DNA of 64,000 nt. Origin: Streptomyces cylindrosporus. GTDB lineage: Bacteria > Actinomycetota > Actinomycetes > Streptomycetales > Streptomycetaceae. Positions 18,313 through 26,550 of this stretch are shown here, piece after piece. The translations under genes and the position numbers were made by a program. The notes below the pieces were generated by a model, which was not told where the DNA came from, made no database searches, and saw only the letters and a list, made by a program, of their open reading frames with translations. The DNA is taken from contig NZ_JALDAY010000003.1 in NCBI RefSeq assembly GCF_022698165.1, positions 372,001-436,000 of the forward strand, read 5' to 3'. Within the stretch, counting starts at the first letter, position 1, and each line of letters opens with the position of its first letter.

Positions 18313-20566
18313 CGGGCAGCGGCAGGGGTACGGCGGTGAGCGCGGCCCGCGAGGATCCGGCGACCCTGATCTCCGCGCCGCGGGTCCCGGCGAGTTCCAC
18401 GTCGAGCCGCAGGGTGACGGTGCGGGTCTCGCCGGGCGCCAGCTCGACACCCTCGAACGCGCACAGTTCGAGGGTGCGCGGCCATACGTCCGTGACGAGC
18501 CGCCGCAGATAGACCTGCACGACCGAACGACCGTGCCGGGAGCCGGTGTTGGTGACGTCGACGGTGACGCGACGCCCGTCGGTACGGGGAGCCCCGTACT
18601 CGAAACCGGTGTACGTCAGCCCCTCCCCGAACCCGAACAGCGGCTCGGCGCTCTCGTCGACGTAACCGCCGTACTCGGTGTCCTTGTGGTTGTAGTGGAC
18701 GGGGAGTTGGCCGACGGACCGCGGAACCGAGACCGGCAGCCGGCCGCGCGGCTCGGCGAGCCCGAGCAGCACCTCGGCGATGGCGTCGCCGCCCCAGGGT
18801 CCCGGGTACCAGGCGGTGAGGAGCGCGTGCGCCGAGTCGGGCACGACGTGCGGGCGCCCCTGGATGAGTACGACCGCGGTCGGCGTGCCGGTCGCGACGA
18901 CGGCGTCCATCAGCGCGTGCTGCGCCCGCCCGAGCCCGAGCCCGGCGAGATCGGCGCCCTCACCGCAGGTCATGTGCGAAACGGCGCCGATCGCGGCCCC
19001 GTTGGCGGCGAAGTCCGTCTCCGGTGTACGGGCGCTGCTGCCGCCCAGCACCAGCACGGCCAGGTCGGAGGCGGCGGCCGCGGCGACGGCCTCCGGGACG
19101 CCGGAGAGGTCGTCGCCGGTGAGGGCGCAGCCGCGGGCGTACCGGATGTCGGTACCGGCCGGGGCGAGCCGGCGCAGCCCTTCGAGGACGGTACTGCCGG
19201 TGCCGGGGCGCTGCGGGGCCGTGTAGTCGCCTGACTGGTGCGCGGTGGTGGCGGCTTGAGGACCGAGGACGGCGATACGGGAGACGGTGGGCGGGACGGG
19301 GAGGACCAGGCCGCGGTTGCGGAGGAGGGTGACGGCGGCGCGGGCGAGGTCGGCACTGAGGGCACGGCCATGCTCGCAGGAAGGCAACTCGCTTGTTCTG
19401 TAGGGCCGTTCGAAGAGCCCCAGCCGGAACTTGAGGTTAAGCACCCGCCCGACGGCGGCGTCGAGAACAGCCTCCTGGACGATCCCTCTCTCGACGGCCT
19501 CCTCCAGGTGTGTGAAGCCCTCGTCCCAAAGGCTCAGATCCACACCGGAGTTGAGGGCGAGGGCACCGGCGGAGAGTTTGTCGCCGGTGATGCGGGCGAG
19601 CCGGTCGACGGCCAGCCCGTCGGCCATGACGAGCCCCTCAAATCCCCACTCTTCCCTGAGGAGTTCGGTGAGGAGCGCGCGATTTCCCGCGCAGGGCAGG
19701 CCGTCGACCTCGTTGTAGGCGGCCATGACGGCGGCGGCGCCGGCGCGTGTCCCGGCGCGGGCGGCGGGGAGATGTATCTCGCGCAGCTCCCTCCAACCGA
19801 GCTCGGACTCGGCGGAGTTGCGGCCGCCGACGGTGGCGCCCTGGCCGGCGAAGTGCTTGAGGACGACAGGGGCCTTGTCGGGGGCGAAGTAGTCGGCGGG
19901 AGTGCCCTGCATGCCGCGGACGAGTGCTTCCGTCAGCCTGGCCGCGAGGTGCGGGTCCTCGCCGAAGCACTCCTCGGTACGGCCCCAGCGGGGGTCGCGG
20001 GCGATGTCGAGGGCGGAGACGAGGGCGACGTGGCCGCCGCGGGCGCGGAGTTCGGCGGCGGCGTGGGCGGCGGCACGTTCGTACAGGGCGGGGTCCCAGG
20101 TGGCGCCGACGGCGAGGTTGACGGGGAGGACGGTGCCGTCGAGGGCCATGTGGCCGTGCGGGACCTCTTCGACGAACAGGGCGGGAATGCCGAGCCGGCT
20201 GCGCTCGACGACATGCCGCTGGACCAGCTCGGCGAGGGCGGCGCTGTCGTGGGCGCCGGGCCCGTTGGTGTGGTCGACGCCGGACCAGGCGTCGGCGCGC
20301 ATGAGCCCGTAGAGGGCGCCGAGGCCTTCGAAGCGGTCGGTCTCCGCACGGAGGGCGTCGGTGAGTTCGTAACCGCCGTCCGGGGTACGGCGGTAGGCGT
20401 CCCAGCCGTACATGCGCTGGTTGAGCTGACCGACCTTCTCCCGGAGGGTCATACGGGAGAGGAGGTCGGCGACGCGGGTGGCGAGGGGGGCGGTGGGGTC
20501 GCGATAGAGCGGCGGATCCTGGGCAACGACTTCGGCGCGAGCGGCCGCGGGTTCCGGGGTCGGCAT
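18302..20566 (-). CDS. GH3 family beta-glycosidase with C-terminal Fn3-like domain
   Basis: 754 residues. The N-terminal barrel begins LLSRMTLREKVGQLNQRM and carries the nucleophile region GLVMADGLAVD (D316). The alpha/beta sandwich contains VAVLGPQA-type and LVLGGSSARTPE segments, and the C-terminus is a fibronectin-like domain (VTVDVTNTGSRHGRSVVQVYLRR). The architecture is that of beta-glucosidase/beta-xylosidase GH3 enzymes. No signal peptide, so it probably acts in the cytoplasm on imported sugars. It follows the sugar kinase by 36 bases on the same strand and is probably co-transcribed with it. Confidence 0.9.
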   Translation of the reverse strand: MPTPEPAAARAEVVAQDPPLYRDPTAPLATRVADLLSRMTLREKVGQLNQRMYGWDAYRRTPDGGYELTDALRAETDRFEGLGALYGLMRADAWSGVDHTNGPGAHDSAALAELVQRHVVERSRLGIPALFVEEVPHGHMALDGTVLPVNLAVGATWDPALYERAAAHAAAELRARGGHVALVSALDIARDPRWGRTEECFGEDPHLAARLTEALVRGMQGTPADYFAPDKAPVVLKHFAGQGATVGGRNSAESELGWRELREIHLPAARAGTRAGAAAVMAAYNEVDGLPCAGNRALLTELLREEWGFEGLVMADGLAVDRLARITGDKLSAGALALNSGVDLSLWDEGFTHLEEAVERGIVQEAVLDAAVGRVLNLKFRLGLFERPYRTSELPSCEHGRALSADLARAAVTLLRNRGLVLPVPPTVSRIAVLGPQAATTAHQSGDYTAPQRPGTGSTVLEGLRRLAPAGTDIRYARGCALTGDDLSGVPEAVAAAAASDLAVLVLGGSSARTPETDFAANGAAIGAVSHMTCGEGADLAGLGLGRAQHALMDAVVATGTPTAVVLIQGRPHVVPDSAHALLTAWYPGPWGGDAIAEVLLGLAEPRGRLPVSVPRSVGQLPVHYNHKDTEYGGYVDESAEPLFGFGEGLTYTGFEYGAPRTDGRRVTVDVTNTGSRHGRSVVQVYLRRLVTDVWPRTLELCAFEGVELAPGETRTVTLRLDVELAGTRGAEIRVAGSSRAALTAVPLPLPVRA

Positions 20567-20602
20567 GCGGCCGGTCCTCTCGTGGGCGTGGGTGAGTGAC
20601 GG

Positions 20603-22153
20603 TCAGACGAGAAGGCGGGCCAGGGACACCGCGCCGATGCATCCGTCGGCCACCCAGTCGAGGGTGAGTCCGAGGGGTTGGAGGCGGGCGGCGAGGGGTC
20701 CGGTCAGAGGCCCGTCGGGCCCGAGGAGCCCCCCGGTCGCGACGACACGCTCACCGGACCGCGGCTCCAACGCCCGTACGGCCACCGCGAGATGATCAGC
20801 GGCCCGCTCAAGAATCGCCCCGGCGACGACGTCCTCCCCCTGGGCGGCCTCGGCCACCAACGGAGCAAACCGAGCAAGCCCAATCGGCACGTCCGCCATA
20901 ACGACGGGAAGCAGATACCGCCGATACGCCTCCCGCCGCTCCCGAGACCATCCGGAGGCAACGGGCCCACGGCACGACGCCCCACGCGCCCCGGAAACCA
21001 TGGCGCCACCACCCGCCGATTCCCCCACCCCAGACGCAGACACGCCGCCCGAAGAACCACCCACCCCCGAGGCAGCACCCAAGCCATCCGCCGGGTCACC
21101 CGCCCCGGAGACGGCGGGGCCATGGTCCGACGCTTCACCCGCCCCGAGGGCAGACCCCCTGCCCGACGAACCCCCCGCCCCGGAGGCGGCGGAGCCGTCG
21201 GCCGACGCTTCACCCGCCCCGGACGCAGACGACCCGCCCGACGAACCACCCACCCCCGAGGCGGCAGACGTGCCATCCGCCGGGTCACCCGCCCCGGAGG
21301 CAGCGGAGCCACGGTCCGACGCCCCCCGCGCCCCGGACGCAGACACCCCACCCGACGAACCACCCACCCCGGAGGCAGACCCCCCGCCCCGCGAACCCCC
21401 CACCCCCGACGCGGCGGAGCCGTCGGCCGACGCTTCGCCCGCCCCGGAACCGGCGTGCGACTCGTCGTGCTGCGGGTTGGTGGGTGGCAGGACCTCCTCC
21501 GGTAGGGCCAGTGCTCTCCCCACCGTCTCCGCCAGAAGCGTCGGTCCTCCCCTCCCGTCGGCCATCCGCAGCGCGGCCCGTACCGCCTCGCGGCCGATCC
21601 AGAACCCGCTGCCGTCGTCGCCGAGGAGCCAGCCGTCGCCGTCGACCGTGGTCGTCGCGCGCCGGTCGGCGATCCGCATCGCCACCGCCCCCGTACCGGC
21701 GACCAGGGCGAGCCCGTCGGCCGGGGCGCCGGGCGCCGAGGCGAAGGCGGCCTCGATGTCGCTGCTGACCCCGAGCGCGCCGGTGGGGATGCCGAGTTGT
21801 CGCAGCGCGGCCCTGAGCGCGGTCAGGGCATTGAGCCGCCCCGGCTCGTCCTCGGACGCGCCGTTGGCCCCCGCGAACCCCCCGGCCACGGCGACCACCC
21901 TCCCCCGCACACCCTCCGGCACCGCTCGCCCGACCGCCTCGACAAGGTTCGCGGTGAGCCGGTCCCGCGGCACGGTGAGCGCGTTGCCCGGCCCACCGGC
22001 CCCCTCCCCCACCACACGCCCGTCCGCCGCAGCGGCGAGCACGGCCCGAGTCCGAGTCCCACCGGCGTCGATCCCGACAACCAGCGCGCTCCCGCCCTCG
22101 GCCCCCGGCAGGGCCTGACCCTCACCGAAACCTTGGTTCAAATCGCTATTCAT
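20603..22153 (-). CDS. BadF/BadG-type N-acetylglucosamine kinase-like ATPase with repeat insert
   Basis: 516 residues. The ASKHA-fold ATPase motifs are present: VVGIDAGGTRTRAVLA (phosphate 1), ALVAGTGAVAM, and GWLLGDDGSGFWIGREAVRAAL. The family phosphorylates GlcNAc or glucose. Between EVLPPTNPQHDESHAGS and WSRERREAYRRYLLPVV the protein carries a 164-residue Gly/Ser/Ala-rich insert (residues 237-400) made of 13 units of 12-13 residues. Normal relatives are ~330 residues and have a short loop here. The ATG at 22153 has only a weak ribosome-binding site; a start at 22177 would overlap the operator. Confidence 0.85.
   Translation of the reverse strand: MNSDLNQGFGEGQALPGAEGGSALVVGIDAGGTRTRAVLAAAADGRVVGEGAGGPGNALTVPRDRLTANLVEAVGRAVPEGVRGRVVAVAGGFAGANGASEDEPGRLNALTALRAALRQLGIPTGALGVSSDIEAAFASAPGAPADGLALVAGTGAVAMRIADRRATTTVDGDGWLLGDDGSGFWIGREAVRAALRMADGRGGPTLLAETVGRALALPEEVLPPTNPQHDESHAGSGAGEASADGSAASGVGGSRGGGSASGVGGSSGGVSASGARGASDRGSAASGAGDPADGTSAASGVGGSSGGSSASGAGEASADGSAASGAGGSSGRGSALGAGEASDHGPAVSGAGDPADGLGAASGVGGSSGGVSASGVGESAGGGAMVSGARGASCRGPVASGWSRERREAYRRYLLPVVMADVPIGLARFAPLVAEAAQGEDVVAGAILERAADHLAVAVRALEPRSGERVVATGGLLGPDGPLTGPLAARLQPLGLTLDWVADGCIGAVSLARLLV
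20954..21445 (-). repeat. In-frame tandem repeat, 13 units of 36-39 bp
   Basis: 492 bp encode 13 consecutive units of 12 or 13 residues, each starting with Gly-Ala or Gly-Val and most ending Ala-Ser, for example GAGEASADGSAAS and GVGGSSGGVSAS. Two unit types recur identically (units 1 and 7; units 3 and 11). The array lies within the sugar kinase and every unit keeps the frame. It looks like a minisatellite grown by unequal exchange or slippage. Confidence 0.92.
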
Positions 22154-22165
22154 TACCGACCATGG

Positions 22166-22180
22166 TGGTTGATACATTCA
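22166..22180 (+). promoter_or_regulatory. Weak RpiR-type operator copy 5, divergent kinase/GH5-like promoter
   Basis: TGGTTGATACATTCA matches the motif at 11 of 15 positions, including the entire first half (TGGTTGAT). It lies between the divergent kinase and GH5-like genes and could serve both. A further TGGTTCAA half-site occurs at 22135-22142, at the kinase gene start. Confidence 0.5.
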
Positions 22181-22224
22181 GCGAGGACAAGCCCCGTTCC
22201 GAGCACTGACCCCGCCCCGGCCCG

Positions 22225-22238
22225 AGGAGGATCCCATT
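22225..22238 (+). promoter_or_regulatory. Perfect Shine-Dalgarno followed by ATT in place of ATG
   Basis: AGGAGG at 22225-22230 is followed by ATCCC and then the codon ATT at 22236-22238, exactly where a start codon is expected. No ATG, GTG or TTG exists in this frame between the Shine-Dalgarno and the conserved barrel residues; the next one is 237 bases downstream, inside the domain. Confidence 0.75.
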
Positions 22239-23453
22239 CCCACGCTCCGCTTCGGCGTCAACTACACGCCCCGCCGCGGCTGGTTCCACTCCTGGCACGA
22301 CTTCGACGCGGACCACGCCCGCGAGGACCTCGCCCAGATAGCCGCCCTCGGCCTGGACCACGTCCGCGTCTTCCACCTCTGGCCGCTGCTCCAGCCGAAC
22401 CGCACCTTCGTCCGCCCCGCCGCCGTCGCCCAGCTGGCACACCTCGTCGACCTCGCCGCCAAGGCCGGTCTCGACGTGATGGTGGACGGCGTCCAGGGCC
22501 ACCTGTCGAGCTTCGACTTCTACCCGGAGTGGACCCGCGGCTGGCACCACCGCAACGTCTTCACCGACCCGGAGACCGTCGAGGCCCAGGCCCACCTCCT
22601 GCGCACGCTCGCGCACGCCCTCGCCGACCGCCCGAACCTCCTCGGCCTCCAGCTCGGCAACGAACTCAACAACCTCGTCGAGCACAACCCGGTGACGGCG
22701 GCGGAGGTGGACCACTACCTGGACACGCTGCTGGCCGCCGCCCGGCAGGGGCTGCGGCCCGGACAGCTGGCCACCCACTCCGCGTACGACGCCGCCTGGT
22801 ACGGCGACGACCACCCGTTCACCCCCGAGGCCTCGGCCCGCAAGGGCGACGTCACGACCGTCCACCCGTGGGTGTTCTCCGCGAACTGCGCCGGCCGCTA
22901 CGGCCCCGCCTCCCCCGAGGTCCTGCACCTCGCCGAGTACGGCACGGAGCTCGCGAAGGCCTACGCCGACGACCCGGCCCGTCCGGTGTGGGTGCAGGAG
23001 ACCGGCGCTCCCGAGCCGCACATCCCGGCGGCCGACGCCCCGCGCTTCGCCCGCGCCACCGTCCTCAACGCGGCCGACTGCGCGGGCCTTTGGGGCGTGA
23101 CCTGGTGGTGCTCCCACGACGTGGACCGCTCCCTGGCCGACTACCCGGAACTGGAGTACACCCTGGGCCTGTTCGACTCCGCGGGCCGCCCCAAGCCGAT
23201 CGCCGAGACCCTCGCGGAGACGGTCGCCAACCTCCGCGCGAAGCCCCCGGCCCCCCAACCCCGCCCCACCGCCCTGGTGTTGGACTGCACCCCGGCCACC
23301 CGCTCCGCCTCCGGCCCCGGCGGCGCGTACTTCGAGGAGTGGATGCGGCTGCGCAAGCAGGGCGAACGCCCGGCGGTCGTCCTCGCCGAACGGGCGGACG
23401 ACGCCGGGTACTTGGCGGCCCGGGGCATCGAGACGACCGTACGACTGCCTTGA
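22236..23453 (+). CDS. GH5-like glycosidase, possible beta-mannosidase (apparent ATT start)
   Basis: 405 residues if translation begins at ATT 22236. The protein is a GH5-type barrel: RFGVNYTPRRGWFHSW, HVRVFHLWPLLQPN, the acid/base glutamate in LGNELNN (E143) and the nucleophile in VWVQETGAPEPH (E255). From memory its start resembles GH5_18 beta-mannosidases that split Man-beta-1,4-GlcNAc; this assignment is tentative. No signal peptide. The first ATG/GTG in frame (22476) would remove the first beta strands, so the annotated start is argued from the Shine-Dalgarno and domain boundary. It is divergent from the sugar kinase. Confidence 0.85.
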   Translation: MPTLRFGVNYTPRRGWFHSWHDFDADHAREDLAQIAALGLDHVRVFHLWPLLQPNRTFVRPAAVAQLAHLVDLAAKAGLDVMVDGVQGHLSSFDFYPEWTRGWHHRNVFTDPETVEAQAHLLRTLAHALADRPNLLGLQLGNELNNLVEHNPVTAAEVDHYLDTLLAAARQGLRPGQLATHSAYDAAWYGDDHPFTPEASARKGDVTTVHPWVFSANCAGRYGPASPEVLHLAEYGTELAKAYADDPARPVWVQETGAPEPHIPAADAPRFARATVLNAADCAGLWGVTWWCSHDVDRSLADYPELEYTLGLFDSAGRPKPIAETLAETVANLRAKPPAPQPRPTALVLDCTPATRSASGPGGAYFEEWMRLRKQGERPAVVLAERADDAGYLAARGIETTVRLP

Positions 23454-23461
23454 TGTGACGA

Positions 23462-24958
23462 TCAGACGCCGGTCAGCACCTCGGCCACGGCGCGCAGGTT
23501 GGCCCGGCCGCGGCCGAACGAGCACAGGTCGCCGCCCTCCGGCAGCCCGGTGTCCACGCGTACCGCGTCCGGGCGCCGGGCCAGCAGGTCGTCGCGCAGA
23601 CGGGCCTGCCAGGGGTGCAGCCCGGCGTCGCAAGTGGCCACGACCAGCGGCGAGTCGGCGGCGATGCGCAGGACGCCGTCGACGAGGGCGGCGGGGTCGG
23701 CCGGTTCGCCGCTCACCGCCGTACCGGCCGCGGTGGGGTCGACGGAGCGCAGCTCGGTCAGCAGGTCCTCGCCGCCCCAGTTCAGGGCGGGGTGCGGGGG
23801 CGGGAAGAGGTCGACGACCTGGGCGCCGCGCACCGGGCGCGGCAGGGACCGGCCGCGTACCGCCCGCCGGGCCGCCTCCAGTCCGGCCCCGGCGTCCCAG
23901 GCGGCGACGGGACCCGCGGTCGGCGTCGCGTACCGCTCGGCGAGCCGCCGCACCCGCCCCGCCGCCTCCCACACCCGCTCCTGCGACAGCCGGCCGGAGA
24001 CCAGGGCGTCGAGGACCGCGTCGCGGCAGGCGAGCGTGACCTCCAGGTCCGGTACGGCGACGATGACCTGGTCCGCTCCGGCGGCGAGCGCGATGCGCGC
24101 GCCGGCCGCCTCGCCGTAACGGTTCGCGATCGCCTTCATCTCCAGGGCGTCGCTGACCAGAACGCCGTCGAAGCCGAGGTCGAGGCGGAGCAGGTCGCCG
24201 AGGATGCGGCGGCTGAGGGTGGCGGGGCGGTTGGCGTCGAGCGCCGGGTAGACGACGTGCGCGCTCATCAGCATCGGCACTCCGGCGGCGACGGCCGCGC
24301 GGAACGGTTCGAGGTCGACGCCCAGTCGGTCGTACGGCCGCGGGTCGACCGCCAGGTCGTGGTGGCTGTCGGTCTCGGTGCCGCCGTGGCCGGGGAAGTG
24401 CTTGGCGCAGGAGGCGATGCCGCGGGCCTCGGTCGCCCCGATCCAGGCGCGCAGATGGCGGGCGGCGAGCCCGGGGTCGGCGCCGAAGGAGCGGGTGCGG
24501 ACGATCGGGTTGTCCGGGCGGTGCTGGAGGTCGGCGACGGGGGCGTACGAGGCGGTGATGCCGAGCGTCGCGAGGTGACCGGCGAGCGCGTCGGCGCAGC
24601 GGGCGGTCAGGTTCGGGTCGTCGGCGACGCCGAGGGCGTAGGAGCCGGGGACCTCGGGGGCGCCGGCGGCGACCAGGTGGCCGATGCCGCCGCCCTCGTT
24701 GTCGATGGCGACGAGCAGGTCGGGGCGGATCGCGCGCAGCGCGTCGGTCAGCTCGCGGACCTGCTCGGCGTCGCGCACGTTCCGGGTGAACAGGATGACC
24801 CCGCCGAGGCCGCGGTCGATGAGCCGCTTGAGGGTGTCGGGGAAGGTCGTGGTGCCTTCGAAACCGGCGACCAGACAGCGGTGGACCGCCTCGTCCAGGT
24901 CGGAGGAGAGGGAGGCCGGGGCCGGAGCCGGGCCGACGGGCGGGTGCACGGAGGTCAC
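23462..24958 (-). CDS. GH3 family beta-N-acetylhexosaminidase, NagZ-like
   Basis: 498 residues. NagZ-type motifs: FTRNVRDAEQV, VAIDNEGGGIGHL, the catalytic-dyad loop KHFPGHGGTETDSHHDL, and the nucleophile in LVSDALEMKAI (D270). Typical NagZ has KHFPGHGDT, so Asp is replaced by Gly here, while the dyad His remains. A C-terminal extension of ~150 residues follows the barrel. It should remove beta-GlcNAc from oligosaccharides or muropeptides. No signal peptide. It converges on the GH5-like gene with an 8-base gap. The start is GTG with a weak ribosome-binding site; a weak RpiR-type operator lies 45 bases upstream. Confidence 0.9.
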   Translation of the reverse strand: MTSVHPPVGPAPAPASLSSDLDEAVHRCLVAGFEGTTTFPDTLKRLIDRGLGGVILFTRNVRDAEQVRELTDALRAIRPDLLVAIDNEGGGIGHLVAAGAPEVPGSYALGVADDPNLTARCADALAGHLATLGITASYAPVADLQHRPDNPIVRTRSFGADPGLAARHLRAWIGATEARGIASCAKHFPGHGGTETDSHHDLAVDPRPYDRLGVDLEPFRAAVAAGVPMLMSAHVVYPALDANRPATLSRRILGDLLRLDLGFDGVLVSDALEMKAIANRYGEAAGARIALAAGADQVIVAVPDLEVTLACRDAVLDALVSGRLSQERVWEAAGRVRRLAERYATPTAGPVAAWDAGAGLEAARRAVRGRSLPRPVRGAQVVDLFPPPHPALNWGGEDLLTELRSVDPTAAGTAVSGEPADPAALVDGVLRIAADSPLVVATCDAGLHPWQARLRDDLLARRPDAVRVDTGLPEGGDLCSFGRGRANLRAVAEVLTGV

Positions 24959-25002
24959 TCTCGGATTGTTCTGGTTTGTTCAGCCGTACGTCAACCCTGA
25001 TA

Positions 25003-25017
25003 TGGATGATTGATTCA
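25003..25017 (+). promoter_or_regulatory. RpiR-type operator copy 6, before the NagZ-like gene
   Basis: TGGATGATTGATTCA matches the motif at 12 of 15 positions and has a GATGA/TCATC dyad (25005-25009, 25015-25019). It is placed upstream of the minus-strand NagZ-like gene and marks the right edge of the presumed regulon. Confidence 0.6.
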
Positions 25018-25204
25018 TCGGGTCGGCGGGCAGATAGGCAGTGACGTCGTCCAGCCGCCCGCGCCGCTTAGGTTTCCGGACACCAACGCGTCACACCGGG
25101 AGGGAACGGTTCCGCCGTCCCCTCCAGCCTCGCCCCGTACCCGCCGCGCCCGCGCACCGCACCGCAGCACCGCCCGGACGTGCCGTGAAAGGACGACGTG
25201 CGCC

Positions 25205-26314
25205 GTGTCCCTCCTCCCCGTAGACGACGCCCCCGGCCCGCTCACCCCGGCGATCCCCGCTCTCCCCGTACCGGCCGTCCCCGCGATGGCCACTCCGGCC
25301 GTTCCCGCCGTGGCCGCCCCGGCCGTCTCCCCCGGCCGCCCCCAGCTTCCCTTCCGGCTCCCCTTTCGGCTGCCTCCCACCGCCCGTCTCGCGCTCCGCC
25401 GCACTCTGGTGCTGCTGCCCGTCCTCCTGCTCGGGATCTGGGCGGCAGTCGACTGGCGGACGGTGTACGACGGCACCGCGCGGCTCGGCTCGGCCGATCC
25501 CGGGTGGATGCTGGCCGCGCTCTTCTTCACCTGTCTGACCTGGCTGTCCGCCGCGTGCGTACGGCAGGGCGCGCTGCCCGAGCGGCTGCCGACGGGGCTG
25601 CTGATCGCCTCGCAGTTCGCCGCGGGCGCGGCCAACCACGTGCTGCCGGCGAGCCTCGGCGCCCACGCCGTCACGCTGCGCTTCCTCCGGGGCCGGGGCA
25701 TCCCGCTCGCCCGGGCCACCGCCTCGCTCGCCCTGTACTCCCTGGTGCGGCCGATCGCGAAGACCCTGGTGCTCCTCACGTTCCTGCTGGTCTCCCCGGA
25801 GCTCCTGCACCTCGACGAGCTCGTCCCGGACACCCGGACGCTGATCCTGGTCGCGGGAGGCGCGTCGGCCGGTCTCGCCACGACCCTCGTGCTGGTGACG
25901 GCCGTACCCCCGCTGCGCCGTCCCGTCCTGGCCGGGGCCCGCGCCGCCCTGACCGACGTACGACTGCTGCACACCCGCCCGTCCCGAGTCCTCGCCCTGT
26001 GGGGCGGCGCGGCAGCGGCACCGGTACTCCAGGCGACGGTGATCTACTGCGTCGGCGCGGCTCTCGGCCTCACGCTGAGCTGGGCGCAGGTGACGTTCGC
26101 GTTCCTGGCGGCGAGCACGGCGGTGGGCGCGGTGCCCGCGCCGGGCGGCATCGGGCCCGTGGACGCGGCGACGGTCTTCACGCTGGCAGCCCTGGGCGCT
26201 CCCGTGGAACTCGCGGCGACGGCCATCGTCGGCTACCGCGTCCTGACGGTGTGGCTGCCCCTGCTGCCGGGAGCGCTGGTGCTGTCGACGCTCGTTCAGC
26301 GAAAGGTGCTGTGA
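25205..26314 (+). CDS. Polytopic membrane protein, flippase-like (lysyl-PG synthase TM family)
   Basis: About 369 residues. After a ~60-residue Pro/Ala-rich cytoplasmic tail come about eight hydrophobic helices. The family motifs ASQFAAGAANHVLPASLGAHAVTLRFL and AVPAPGGIGPVDAATVFTL identify it as UPF0104/DUF2232-like, the transmembrane part of lysyl-phosphatidylglycerol synthases also found in stand-alone lipid flippase-like proteins. Substrate unknown. The start is uncertain: GTG 25205 follows AAAGGA by ~12 bases, and longer in-frame starts back to 25010 add only low-complexity sequence. Confidence 0.8.
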   Translation: MSLLPVDDAPGPLTPAIPALPVPAVPAMATPAVPAVAAPAVSPGRPQLPFRLPFRLPPTARLALRRTLVLLPVLLLGIWAAVDWRTVYDGTARLGSADPGWMLAALFFTCLTWLSAACVRQGALPERLPTGLLIASQFAAGAANHVLPASLGAHAVTLRFLRGRGIPLARATASLALYSLVRPIAKTLVLLTFLLVSPELLHLDELVPDTRTLILVAGGASAGLATTLVLVTAVPPLRRPVLAGARAALTDVRLLHTRPSRVLALWGGAAAAPVLQATVIYCVGAALGLTLSWAQVTFAFLAASTAVGAVPAPGGIGPVDAATVFTLAALGAPVELAATAIVGYRVLTVWLPLLPGALVLSTLVQRKVL

Positions 26315-26331
26315 GGGGGCGGGCGACGCGG

Positions 26332-26352
26332 ATAACCTCCTTGACAGGTGAC
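26332..26352 (+). promoter_or_regulatory. CGNR-type operator, distal copy
   Basis: 21-bp site ending in the invariant core CTTGACAGGTGAC, 18 of 21 positions identical to the copy beside the CGNR start. It lies ~200 bases upstream of that copy and in the opposite orientation, a layout suited to DNA looping. Confidence 0.65.
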
Positions 26353-26529
26353 GAGTCGTCCTGCGTAAGTCCCCGGCCGAACCCCCGCCGGCCCGCACCT
26401 GACCGGACCCCGGAGCGACGGCGGGCGCGACAGCCGTCCCACGCCGGGGACACCCGCCCTGCCCCGCCCTTGGCACCTCCTGCCCACGCGTTCGGCGCAC
26501 CGGCGCGACGGTTCTTGCACCCGAATCGA

Positions 26530-26550
26530 GTCACCTGTCAAGATGGTGAT
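26530..26550 (-). promoter_or_regulatory. CGNR-type operator abutting the regulator's own start
   Basis: On the minus strand this 21-bp site contains CTTGACAGGTGAC with TCACC-N9-GGTGA dyad symmetry. It ends directly before the GTG start codon of the CGNR regulator at 26551, so binding would block its expression: autorepression. Confidence 0.7.

Noticed and set aside
20954..21445. The tandem array as a CRISPR
   Set aside because: Units are contiguous with no unique spacers, vary in sequence, and keep one protein reading frame.
20678..22118. Open frames with Pro/Ala/Asp repeats on the plus strand across the kinase
   Set aside because: They are the complementary reading of the tandem repeat; the kinase motifs flank the repeat on the minus strand.
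22133..22144. Another RpiR operator at the kinase start (TGGTTCAA half-site)
   Set aside because: Only the first half matches and it would lie inside the coding sequence with the chosen start; mentioned but not counted.
26341..26346. TTGACA in the CGNR-type operators as a -35 box
   Set aside because: No suitable -10 box at 16-19 bases in the four contexts, and orientation relative to the genes varies; conservation over 21 bp with dyad symmetry fits an operator better.
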